Assembly (NCBI GenBank): GCA_964490005.1
Contig: CAZBBB010000089.1
Span: 1 to 13,492, forward strand
From: CAZBBB01 sp964490005
Lineage (GTDB): Bacteria > Planctomycetota > B15-G4
Direction of reading: 5' to 3'
DNA: 13,492 bases
A program made the translations under genes and the position numbers. A model generated the notes under the pieces. It was not told where the DNA came from. It saw only the letters and a list, made by a program, of their open reading frames with translations, and searched no databases. Below are positions 1-6,704 of the stretch, in pieces. Every line of letters starts with the position of its first letter. Within the stretch, counting starts at the first letter, position 1.

Positions 1-2585
1 GCGGCGGCGGCGGCGGCACGGCGGAGGCCGGCGCGGGCGAGGAGCGGCCCGACACGCGCAGCGCCGCAGAGCGCGCGCTCGACGAGCGGCTCTCGGCCGA
101 GCTGGCCGAGCTGCGCGCCGCCGTGCGCGCCAAGGAGGAGGCCTTCGCCTACAAGGCCGCCGACCTGCCGGCCGACGTCCACGTGCACCTGCTCTCCGAC
201 CACTCGCGCTTCATCGAGAGCGCCATCACCGAGGTGCGCGACGCGGGCCTCTACGGCGCGCTGCTCTCGATCGTCGTGCTCTACCTGTTCCTCGGGCGCC
301 TCTCGAGCACGCTGATCATCGCGGTGGCGATCCCGGTGTCGGTCGTCGTGAGCTTCACGCCGCTGCACCTGTCGGGCACGACGCTCAACGTCATGTCGCT
401 GGGCGGACTGGCGCTGGGCATCGGCATGCTCGTCGACAACTCGATCGTCGCCCTGGAGTCGATCGCGCGCTGCCGCGACGAGGGCCAGGGCCTGATCGCC
501 TCGGCGGTCAACGGCACGCGCGAGATCGCGGCGGCGATCGTCGCCAGCACCCTCACGACGGTGGCGGTCTTCGCCCCCATCGTGTTCGTCGAAGGCATCG
601 CCGGGCAGGTCTTCCGCGACCAGGCGCTCACCGTCGTGGTGAGCCTGCTGGCCTCGCTGCTCGTCGCGCTGGCGCTCGTGCCGATGCTGGCCTCGCGCGG
701 CCGGGACGACGCGCAGGCCGAGTTCCGCCCGGGACGCGCGGCCGCCGAGTGGCTGCGCCTGGTCTTCGCCCGCGTGCCGCCGGCCTGGGCGATGCTCACC
801 GCCCCCGCGGGCGGCGCGGCGCGCGCCCTGCTGATCGTCCCGTTCCGGCTCGTCGCCTTCGCGCTGCTGCTCGCGCTCGACCTCGCCGGCCGCGCCGCGC
901 TGCTCGCGCTCGGCGTCGCGGCGGCGCTCGCCGGCGCGGCGCTGTGGGCCGCGCTCGCCGCGTTCCGCGCGCTGCTCTGGTTGCCGGGCCGGCTCTTCGA
1001 CGCGCTCTGGCGCGGGCTGGCGCGCGCCTACGAGCCCTTCATCGGCGGCGTGGTCGCCTCGCCCGCGACGCGCGGCCTGGTGCTGGCCGTCGCGCTGGCC
1101 CTGTTCGGCTGGACGATCTGGGCCGCGGGCCGGCTCGGCAGCGAGCTGCTGCCGGAGGTGCACCAGGGCGAGGTCATCGCGCGCCTCGCGCTGCCCGTCG
1201 GCACGCCGCTCGAGACGACCTCGCTCGTCGCGCGCGAGGCCGAGGCCCTGCTGGCCGGCCGCGACGACGTGGCCTGGTACGCGGTCACGGTCGGCGTGCC
1301 GCGCGACGAGATCAGCCAGCCCGACGAGGGCGAGCACACCGCGCGCGTCACGGTCGGACTGCGCCCCGCCGAAGACCTGGCCGCCGCCGAGGACGTCCTC
1401 ATCGCGGCGCTGCGCGAGCGGCTCGCCGAGCGGCCCGAGCTGCGCGACGTGCGCTTCGAGCGCCCCACGCTGTTCACCGCCCGCGCGCCGATCGTCGTCG
1501 AGATCCGCGGCGACGACCTGGCGCTGATCGGCGCCACGGCGCGCGACGTCGAGTCGGCGCTGCGCGAGCTGCCCGGCCTGCGCGACGTGCGCAACAGCGT
1601 CCAGCCCGGCAGCCCCGAGGTCATGCTGAGCTTCGACCGCGACCTGCTGTCGCGCTACGGCCTCGACACGCGCACCGTCGCGACGGCCGTCGCGAACATG
1701 GTGCAGGGCACGGTCCCGACCAAGTTCAGCGACGCCGAGAAGAAGCTCGACGTGCTGGTGCAGGTCGACAAGCAGGGCCTGACCTCGCTCGACGAACTCA
1801 TGCGCCTGCCCACCGACCCGGGCGGGGCCGCGGGCAGCGGCCCGCTCGCCGCGCTCGCCAGCAGCCAGGTGCGCGAAGGCCCGCGCGAGATCCGGCGCAT
1901 CTGGGGCCAGCGCGCCGCGGTCGTCTCGGCCAGCCTGTCGGGCTTCGACATCGGCAACGCCAGCGAGGCCATCCGCGCGCGACTCGAGACGATCGAGCCG
2001 CGCGGCGACGTCAGCCTCGCGCTCGGCGGCCAGGGCCGCGAGATGGACGGCGCGCTCGGACAGATGGGCCAGGCCCTGCTGCTCGCCGTGTTCCTCGTCT
2101 ACGTCGTCATGGCGAGCATCTTCGAGTCGCTGCTGCAGCCGCTGATCATCCTGGTGACGGTGCCGCTCGCGCTCGTGGGGTCGGTGGCGGCGCTGTGGCT
2201 GCTCGACGTGCCGCTCTCGGTCGTCGTGTTCATCGGCGCGATCATCCTGGCCGGCATCGTGGTCAACAACGCGATCGTGCTGATCGACGCCATCAACCGG
2301 CGGCGGCGTCTGGACGGCCTGGAGCTGGGCGCCGCCATCGCCTCGGCCTGCGCGATGCGCCTGCGGCCGATCCTGATGACCACGCTGACGACGGTGCTCG
2401 GCCTGCTGCCGCTCACCGGCTGGCTGCCGCTCACGTCGGGGCAGGGCGCCGAACTGCGCGCCCCGATGGCGATCACGGTCGTCACCGGGCTCACGGTCGC
2501 CACCGCGCTCACGCTGATCGTGATCCCGACGATCTACGCCCTCGTCGAAGGGGCGCTCGAGCGCCGGCGCGCGCGCGCCGACTGA
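1..2585 (+). CDS. RND multidrug/solute efflux permease (HAE1/AcrB-like), 5'-truncated by the window edge
   Basis: Inner-membrane proton-driven pump that normally works in a tripartite efflux complex. The frame is open to the left edge, so the GTG at 123 is an internal codon and the N-terminal part (TM1 and the first porter domain) lies outside the window. The first visible residues are a Gly run encoded by GCG-type repeats and a charged, helix-prone stretch just before TM2. Counting from base 123, TM2-TM6 span about residues 42-190. TM4 carries LVDNSIV (D105, N106), where AcrB has its proton-relay Asp pair. TM7 starts near 317, the second periplasmic lobe is about 340-640, and TM8-TM12 follow. 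TM10 has VVNNAIVLID (bases 2259-2288) instead of the AcrB Lys, which is common in this subfamily. An extra hydrophobic segment sits at about residues 195-300, between TM6 and TM7. The next gene starts 50 nt downstream. Substrate cannot be read from sequence; family call is secure. Confidence 0.93.
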   Translation, partial: GGGGGTAEAGAGEERPDTRSAAERALDERLSAELAELRAAVRAKEEAFAYKAADLPADVHVHLLSDHSRFIESAITEVRDAGLYGALLSIVVLYLFLGRLSSTLIIAVAIPVSVVVSFTPLHLSGTTLNVMSLGGLALGIGMLVDNSIVALESIARCRDEGQGLIASAVNGTREIAAAIVASTLTTVAVFAPIVFVEGIAGQVFRDQALTVVVSLLASLLVALALVPMLASRGRDDAQAEFRPGRAAAEWLRLVFARVPPAWAMLTAPAGGAARALLIVPFRLVAFALLLALDLAGRAALLALGVAAALAGAALWAALAAFRALLWLPGRLFDALWRGLARAYEPFIGGVVASPATRGLVLAVALALFGWTIWAAGRLGSELLPEVHQGEVIARLALPVGTPLETTSLVAREAEALLAGRDDVAWYAVTVGVPRDEISQPDEGEHTARVTVGLRPAEDLAAAEDVLIAALRERLAERPELRDVRFERPTLFTARAPIVVEIRGDDLALIGATARDVESALRELPGLRDVRNSVQPGSPEVMLSFDRDLLSRYGLDTRTVATAVANMVQGTVPTKFSDAEKKLDVLVQVDKQGLTSLDELMRLPTDPGGAAGSGPLAALASSQVREGPREIRRIWGQRAAVVSASLSGFDIGNASEAIRARLETIEPRGDVSLALGGQGREMDGALGQMGQALLLAVFLVYVVMASIFESLLQPLIILVTVPLALVGSVAALWLLDVPLSVVVFIGAIILAGIVVNNAIVLIDAINRRRRLDGLELGAAIASACAMRLRPILMTTLTTVLGLLPLTGWLPLTSGQGAELRAPMAITVVTGLTVATALTLIVIPTIYALVEGALERRRARAD

Positions 2586-2587
2586 GG

Positions 2588-2608
2588 CCGGCGCGCCTTT
2601 GGCGCCGG
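2588..2608 (+). terminator. GC-rich hairpin just after the RND stop (weak terminator candidate)
   Basis: CCGGCGC (2588-2594) and GCGCCGG (2602-2608) are perfect inverted arms around a 7-nt loop (GCCTTTG), starting 2 nt after the TGA. No T-tract follows, so intrinsic termination is doubtful. It could equally attenuate or protect the 3' end of the RND transcript. In DNA this GC-rich such dyads also arise by chance. Confidence 0.3.
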
Positions 2609-2635
2609 ACGGGGCAGCCGGTACAAGGGTCGGAC

Positions 2636-4156
2636 ATGTCCGCCACCCCGGCCCTCGCCCGCGCCCATCGCCTGCTCGCGCTGCTCGGTTCGCTCTGCGC
2701 GCTGCTGGCAGGCGCGCTCGCGGTGGTGCTGCTGAGGGAGGCGCCGGCGGCTCCGGGCGGCCCGGTCGCGCCCGACGACCCGGCGCGGCGGCAGGCCGTC
2801 GCCGACCTGGTGTCGGGCGGCGGCGGCGTCTACGACAGCCATCCCGACGCCGCGATCGGGCATCTGCTGCAGCCCGGCCTGGTCGACCGGCAGGACTACG
2901 GGCAGCGCGTCGACAGCAACAGCCGCGGCATGCGCGAGCGCGAGTGGGCCGACCCCAAGCCGGCGGGCCTGCTGCGCGTCGTGCTGCTCGGCGACTCCTT
3001 CATCTACGGCATGGGCGTGGCGGCCGAGCAGCGCTGCGGCGTGCTGCTCGAGCGGGAGCTGCAGGCGCGCGCGGCCCTGCGGCTGCCGGTCGAGGTGCTG
3101 CACCTCGGCATCGTGAGCTGGGACGTCACGGCGCAGGCCGCGTATCTGCGGCGGCAGCTCTCGCGGCTGCAACCCGACCTCGTGCTGCACCACGTCGTCC
3201 CCAACGACCTCGACGACACGGCGGGCGTGCGCGGCTTCGGCGCGCCCGGACGCTTCGCGCCGCGGCACCCCGAGCGCGGCGACACGCTCGTGAGCCTGGC
3301 CTGGGGCCGCTGGAACTTCGACCCGACGGCGCGCGGCCTGCTGCCCTGGGGACAGGACGGCGAATCGCGCGCCCGCATCGCGCAGCTCGGCGACGAGCTG
3401 CAGGCGCTGTCGCGCGCGCTGGCCGCCGCGGGCTGCGGCTACGAACTCATCGTCAACTGGAACGCCTACCAGGTCGTCGCCGGCCAGAGCTTCGCCCGGC
3501 GCGTGCCCGCCGAGCGCGTCCACTGGCTGAGCTGGGCCTTCTACCGCGACCCGGCCTTCCGCATCTCGGAGGGCGACGAGCACTGGAATCCCGACGGCCA
3601 CCGCCGCCTCGCCGAGTACCTCTACGGCCTGATCCGCGCCCGGGGCCTGCTGCCCGGGCTGCAGCTCGCCGCCTGGCCCGCGGCCGACGCGAGCTACGCC
3701 GAACTGCACGGCACCGGCCTCGACGAATCCTCGCGGCTCGGCGGCCTGCCGGCGCAGCTCGAGCGGCAGCAGGTCGGCTCGGTCATCGACCTGCGCGCGA
3801 TGACGCGCGACAGCGCCGGGCAGGTCTACGGCGGCATCGACAAGGACGGCTTCGTCGGGCCCTGGGCGGCCGTCGTGCTCGCGCGCGGCGCGGGCGACAC
3901 GCTGGCGCTCGACGGCGCGCACCTCGACCGGCCCGAACTCGACGGCGCGGTGCTGCGCGTCGAAGTCGACGAAGTCGAGGTGGCGCGCCTCGTCGCGCGC
4001 GCCGGGCAGCGGGTCGCGCTGCGTGTCGAGCTGCCGGCCGCGCTCGACGGCCGGGCCTGGGTGGCGGTGCGCCTCGTGTCCGACGACTTCGTCTACGAGG
4101 GCGCCGACCTGCGGCGGCTGGTTTGTCTGCGGCTCGAGCGCCTCGCGATCGAATAG
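2636..4156 (+). CDS. Membrane-anchored SGNH/GDSL-type hydrolase with extra C-terminal domain
   Basis: Predicted 506-aa esterase/acyl-hydrolase-like protein acting outside the cytoplasm. An N-terminal hydrophobic anchor (about residues 12-33) precedes the fold. SGNH landmarks in order: VVLLGDSF with nucleophile Ser121 (block I), the LGIVSW turn with Gly158 (block II), VPND with Asn190 (block III), and DEHWNPDGH near 314-322 supplying the acidic residue and His (block V). Residues about 350-506 are a beta-rich domain with an acidic DKDGFVGPW motif, resembling domains I have seen attached to glycan-related planctomycete proteins; its function is unknown. The ATG at 2636 was chosen because AAGGG lies 6 nt upstream and the signal anchor follows at once. 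The same frame is open far upstream, but that part is antisense-like shadow of the RND gene. It may be read through from the RND gene. Substrate unknown: cell-wall or exopolysaccharide deacylation is possible. Confidence 0.8.
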   Translation: MSATPALARAHRLLALLGSLCALLAGALAVVLLREAPAAPGGPVAPDDPARRQAVADLVSGGGGVYDSHPDAAIGHLLQPGLVDRQDYGQRVDSNSRGMREREWADPKPAGLLRVVLLGDSFIYGMGVAAEQRCGVLLERELQARAALRLPVEVLHLGIVSWDVTAQAAYLRRQLSRLQPDLVLHHVVPNDLDDTAGVRGFGAPGRFAPRHPERGDTLVSLAWGRWNFDPTARGLLPWGQDGESRARIAQLGDELQALSRALAAAGCGYELIVNWNAYQVVAGQSFARRVPAERVHWLSWAFYRDPAFRISEGDEHWNPDGHRRLAEYLYGLIRARGLLPGLQLAAWPAADASYAELHGTGLDESSRLGGLPAQLERQQVGSVIDLRAMTRDSAGQVYGGIDKDGFVGPWAAVVLARGAGDTLALDGAHLDRPELDGAVLRVEVDEVEVARLVARAGQRVALRVELPAALDGRAWVAVRLVSDDFVYEGADLRRLVCLRLERLAIE

Positions 4157-4233
4157 CACGGCTCCTGGGGCCCGCTCGCCCCCCGGCCGCAGGCCGCGGC
4201 CGCGGCCCACAGCCCTCGCCCGGCGCCGCCGCG

Positions 4234-4262
4234 TTGACCGCCCGCGCTCCCGCCTCTACCAT
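4234..4262 (+). promoter_or_regulatory. Sigma70-type promoter for tRNA-Ala
   Basis: TTGACC (4234-4239), a spacer of exactly 17 nt, and TACCAT (4257-4262). This predicts a start near 4269-4270, about 7-8 nt before the mature tRNA 5' end at 4277. Good hexamers, ideal spacing and position make this the most convincing housekeeping promoter in the window. The 77 nt between the SGNH stop and the -35 box are very GC-rich and include a 16-bp self-complementary run (4192-4207) with no T-tract. Confidence 0.7.
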
Positions 4263-4276
4263 CGTTGCCCTTGCGT

Positions 4277-4352
4277 GGGTGACTAGCTCAGTTGGTAGAG
4301 CGCCTGGTTCGCAATCAGGAGGTCAGGGGTTCGACTCCCCTGTCATCCACCA
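4277..4352 (+). tRNA. tRNA-Ala, anticodon CGC, CCA encoded
   Basis: A complete cloverleaf can be folded by hand. The acceptor stem is 4277-4283 with 4342-4348. The D arm is GCTC/GAGC (4286-4289/4298-4301). The anticodon stem is CCTGG/TCAGG (4303-4307/4315-4319). The 7-nt loop TTCGCAA places CGC at 4310-4312, reading GCG. The variable loop is 5 nt (4320-4324). The T arm AGGGG/CCCCT (4325-4329/4337-4341) encloses loop TTCGACT. Discriminator A is 4349 and CCA is 4350-4352. The third acceptor pair is G4279 with T4346, i.e. the G3:U70 wobble that alanyl-tRNA synthetase uses as its main identity element, which independently supports Ala. GCG is a very frequent codon in the neighbouring genes. Confidence 0.97.
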
Positions 4353-4409
4353 CGCGCGCGTCGCCGGCCGCAGAGGCTCCGCCGCCCCCGGCTTCGCGCC
4401 GCGCCGCGC

Positions 4410-5615
4410 TCAGGGGCCCCCGATGCGCTGGTCCCAGCGCACGACGAGCGACCGGTCGCGGCGATGCCCGCCGAAGGTGGCGAGCGCCTGGTCGGCCTGC
4501 GTCGAGACGAGTTCGATCGCGATCCGCGTGCTCGGCGAGATCCAGGCCGAGAGGCCCGTGGCCAGCAGGTCGGTCTCCTGGCTCGAGACGCCGAAGCTCG
4601 TCAGCCCGAAGAGGAACAGGTCGCGGTCGATGTCGGCGTTCGCGATGCGCACGGTCCACTCGATCGGCAACTCGCCTCCCGGCGCGGGCGCCCACGCGCC
4701 GCGCTCCCAGACGGGCGGTTCGCCGCGCAGGTTGACGGCCAGGAACAGCTGGAACGCGCCCAGTTCGTCGATGTCGGCCTGCCCGCCCGCGCCGTCCGGA
4801 ATGCCGTCGACGGTGCCGGTCACCGACTCGAATCCCGCGCGGAAGCCCGCGCCGCGCCAACCCAGTTCGACGTGGAAGACATCGCCTCCGTCGCCCTCGA
4901 GGTCGGACAGATCGAAGATGCGCTGACCGATCGGCGTGGCCACCAGCACCGGCTGGTCGTAGTCGAAGAAGCGCCGCCAACCCAGGCCCGCGTGCGGCCC
5001 GACGAAGCGACCGGCGCGATCGGGATCGGGCAGCCACGCGCCGCGCAGCGCCAGGCTCGGATCGCGCACGGCCTCGCCTTCGAGGTCGAAGCCCTGCCCC
5101 ATGCCCGCGGAGATCTCGTACCAGAATCCCGCGCCGATCCAGTCGTCGTACGCGACGGCCGTCTCGTACAGACCGTCGAGGGTGCTCGGAAAGGAGGGAC
5201 CGACGTACGGCAGCAGTTCGGCGGGCGTGGCGGCCTCGCTGCCCAGCGCCAGGCGCAAGCGCCCGAGGCGCAGCCGTCCGGTCGCGCCCTGCGGCGCCGA
5301 CCACCAGGCCTCCCGCAGGAGCGGGTCGTGGGCGTCGTCGCCGAAACCCGCGTCGAGGTACAGCTCCTGGCCCTCGGGCGAGCGTCCGCGCACGCGCCAG
5401 CTCACCGCGCGCGTGTCGAGCGCGTCCTCGCGCCGATTGTCCTCGTCGTAGTCGATCGCATCGACGGTGAGCAGGCCCGCCGAGTCCCAGACCCAGGTGT
5501 CCGCCGGCGCGCCGGCCGGCGCGGTGCCTTGCGGCAGGATGTCGATCTCGTCGTCCTGCGCCGACGCGGTCGAGGGCAGCAGGAGCAACAGAAACGCGGA
5601 AAGCGACGCACGCAT
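4410..5615 (-). CDS. Porin-like outer-membrane beta-barrel protein (OprO/OprP-like)
   Basis: Predicted 401-aa exported protein. The ATG at 5615 is chosen because it begins a textbook signal peptide (short basic start, Leu run, cleavage after ASA near residue 19) and has GGAG 7 nt upstream. Longer in-frame starts would run into the divergent gene. The mature part alternates aromatic/hydrophobic and polar residues as in beta-barrel strands, with Asp/Gly-rich turns. The segment at about residues 100-150 (REAWWSAP, then RLRLGRLRLALG, then a Pro/Gly-rich run and STLDGLYE) resembles the early strands and loop-3 region of phosphate-selective porin O/P family proteins. It probably forms a passive outer-membrane channel. 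The solute is unknown; specificity for phosphate should not be assumed. The C-terminus (RIGGP) lacks a terminal Phe/Trp, which is unusual for classical proteobacterial barrels. Convergent with the tRNA, 57 nt away. Confidence 0.62.
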   Translation of the reverse strand: MRASLSAFLLLLLPSTASAQDDEIDILPQGTAPAGAPADTWVWDSAGLLTVDAIDYDEDNRREDALDTRAVSWRVRGRSPEGQELYLDAGFGDDAHDPLLREAWWSAPQGATGRLRLGRLRLALGSEAATPAELLPYVGPSFPSTLDGLYETAVAYDDWIGAGFWYEISAGMGQGFDLEGEAVRDPSLALRGAWLPDPDRAGRFVGPHAGLGWRRFFDYDQPVLVATPIGQRIFDLSDLEGDGGDVFHVELGWRGAGFRAGFESVTGTVDGIPDGAGGQADIDELGAFQLFLAVNLRGEPPVWERGAWAPAPGGELPIEWTVRIANADIDRDLFLFGLTSFGVSSQETDLLATGLSAWISPSTRIAIELVSTQADQALATFGGHRRDRSLVVRWDQRIGGP

Positions 5616-5656
5616 GTTCGGACTCCGCGAGGAAGCCGGACAAGGAAGCGGCCGCG

Positions 5657-5662
5657 ATTGTA
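5657..5662 (-). promoter_or_regulatory. Probable -10 box of the porin-like gene
   Basis: The minus strand reads TACAAT here (5 of 6 bases of TATAAT), about 42 nt upstream of the ATG at 5615. No good -35 hexamer lies 17-18 nt further up (ACCCGA/CACCCG). A 7-bp inverted repeat (TCGCTCG at 5676-5682 and CGAGCGA at 5697-5703) covers the place where the -35 box would be, so an activator or repressor might act there. The motif stands out against the GC-rich background. Confidence 0.42.
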
Positions 5663-5795
5663 ATGCTCCCGCCGATCGCTCGGGTGCGGCGCCCGTCGAG
5701 CGACGTCCCGCCCCGCCGGCAGCGGCGGAATTCCCGTCCCGGTACGCTTCCCGACCGAAGGGCGCACGCAGCTGGGCGAACTCGGCCCTCCGTGC

Positions 5796-5801
5796 TAGAA
5801 C
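5796..5801 (+). promoter_or_regulatory. Possible extended -10 promoter of the small secreted protein gene
   Basis: TGC followed by TAGAAC (extended -10 TGn at 5793-5795), about 34 nt before the ATG at 5836. The -35 position carries only a poor match (TGGGCG, 5773-5778). A similar CTAGAAT element lies at the same kind of position before the gene at 7971. Confidence 0.33.
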
Positions 5802-5835
5802 GGACCGCTGGGATCTTGGACCCGCGGAGACCGCC

Positions 5836-6690
5836 ATGACCCTCGCGCGCCGCCTGCCGCTCACGCTCGCCGCCCTGCTGGCGTTGCTCGCCGTCGGCGC
5901 GCCGGTCGGCGCGCAGTTCAGCCAGTTCTCGTGGACGCTCGTCGGCGACTCGGCCGGGACCGGCTGGCTCACGGCGGACGCGATGCACGTCACGGGGCCC
6001 GACGGCGGCCACTGCAGCGGGACGCCGCCCGGCAAGACCTGGTGGCAGACGACCTCCCCCTCGAACGCGACGATCCACGTCCACGTCGTGTTCGACAACC
6101 AGGACACCGAGATCCCGTGGTGGCACGTCGAGCACCCGATCTTCGTGCGCAACGGCGTCTCGCAGACCATCGGCGAGTCCTCGTCCTTCGACTTCGAGGG
6201 CGACTTCACGTTCGAGGTCTCGGCAGGCGACACGTTCGGCTTCGGCATCCATTCGCTGGACTGCATCTACGGCCCGGGCGTGATCGACCTGACCGAGTTC
6301 CAGTACGTGCCCGACGGCTGGCCGCAGCTGGCCTTCGCCCTGCCCGGCAGCGGCGGGCTGCCGGCCATCACCGGACTAGGTACGCTCGCCGCCGGCAACC
6401 TGTTCAAGATCCAGCTCGACGGCGCCCAACCCGGCGCACCCTGCTGGCTCGTGCTCGGCTTCTCGGCGCTCATGCTGCCCTTCAAGGGCGGCACGCTCGC
6501 GCCCGCCCCCACGCCGAGCGGCGCGATCTTGCCCTTCACCGTCGGCGGCGCGGGGCGCGTCGTGATCGTCGCGAACTGGCCCGCCGGCATCCCCGCCGGC
6601 ATGACTTTCTGGACGCAGTTCTGGATCCTCGACGCCGGCGGCCCCGCGGGGTTCGCCGCCACCAACGCGATGCTCGAGGCGACGCAGTAG
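5836..6690 (+). CDS. Small secreted protein with planctomycete-type C-terminal tail domain
   Basis: Predicted 284-aa exported protein of unknown function. The signal peptide covers residues 1-26 (MTLARRLPLT, a hydrophobic core, then VGA/QF). Residues about 27-160 form a Trp/His/Asp-rich beta-type domain with two Cys (C60, C143) that could form a disulfide, plus a run of aromatics near WWHVEHP. Residues about 180-284 match a tail I recognise from many secreted planctomycete proteins: GTLAAGNLF near 182-190, a middle GGTLAPAP, then a WTQFWILDAGGP segment, ending in a TNAML-like motif. That tail may be a surface-attachment or sorting domain; this is inference. The start is supported by GGAG (5826-5829) 6 nt before the ATG and by the signal peptide. 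Divergent from the porin-like gene over 220 bp, convergent with the beta-helix gene (14-nt gap). Confidence 0.82.
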   Translation: MTLARRLPLTLAALLALLAVGAPVGAQFSQFSWTLVGDSAGTGWLTADAMHVTGPDGGHCSGTPPGKTWWQTTSPSNATIHVHVVFDNQDTEIPWWHVEHPIFVRNGVSQTIGESSSFDFEGDFTFEVSAGDTFGFGIHSLDCIYGPGVIDLTEFQYVPDGWPQLAFALPGSGGLPAITGLGTLAAGNLFKIQLDGAQPGAPCWLVLGFSALMLPFKGGTLAPAPTPSGAILPFTVGGAGRVVIVANWPAGIPAGMTFWTQFWILDAGGPAGFAATNAMLEATQ

Positions 6691-6704
6691 CCGGACGCGC
6701 GGCC

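Noticed and set aside
749..2635. Upstream extension of the SGNH hydrolase frame
   Set aside because: It overlaps the RND gene in another frame and translates to Arg/Ala/Pro-rich nonsense. The ATG at 2636 has an RBS and a signal anchor.
4192..4207. Self-complementary GGCCGCGG-type run as a terminator after the SGNH gene
   Set aside because: It is a perfect palindrome but has no loop and no T-tract. Such runs are expected by chance in this base composition.
4277..4352. tRNA as an attachment site for an integrated element
   Set aside because: No integrase, no repeated tRNA 3' end and no change in base composition were seen on either side.
5616..6266. N-terminal extension of the porin-like protein
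   Set aside because: It would pass through the divergent promoter region and overlap the secreted-protein gene, and would bury a clear signal peptide inside the protein.
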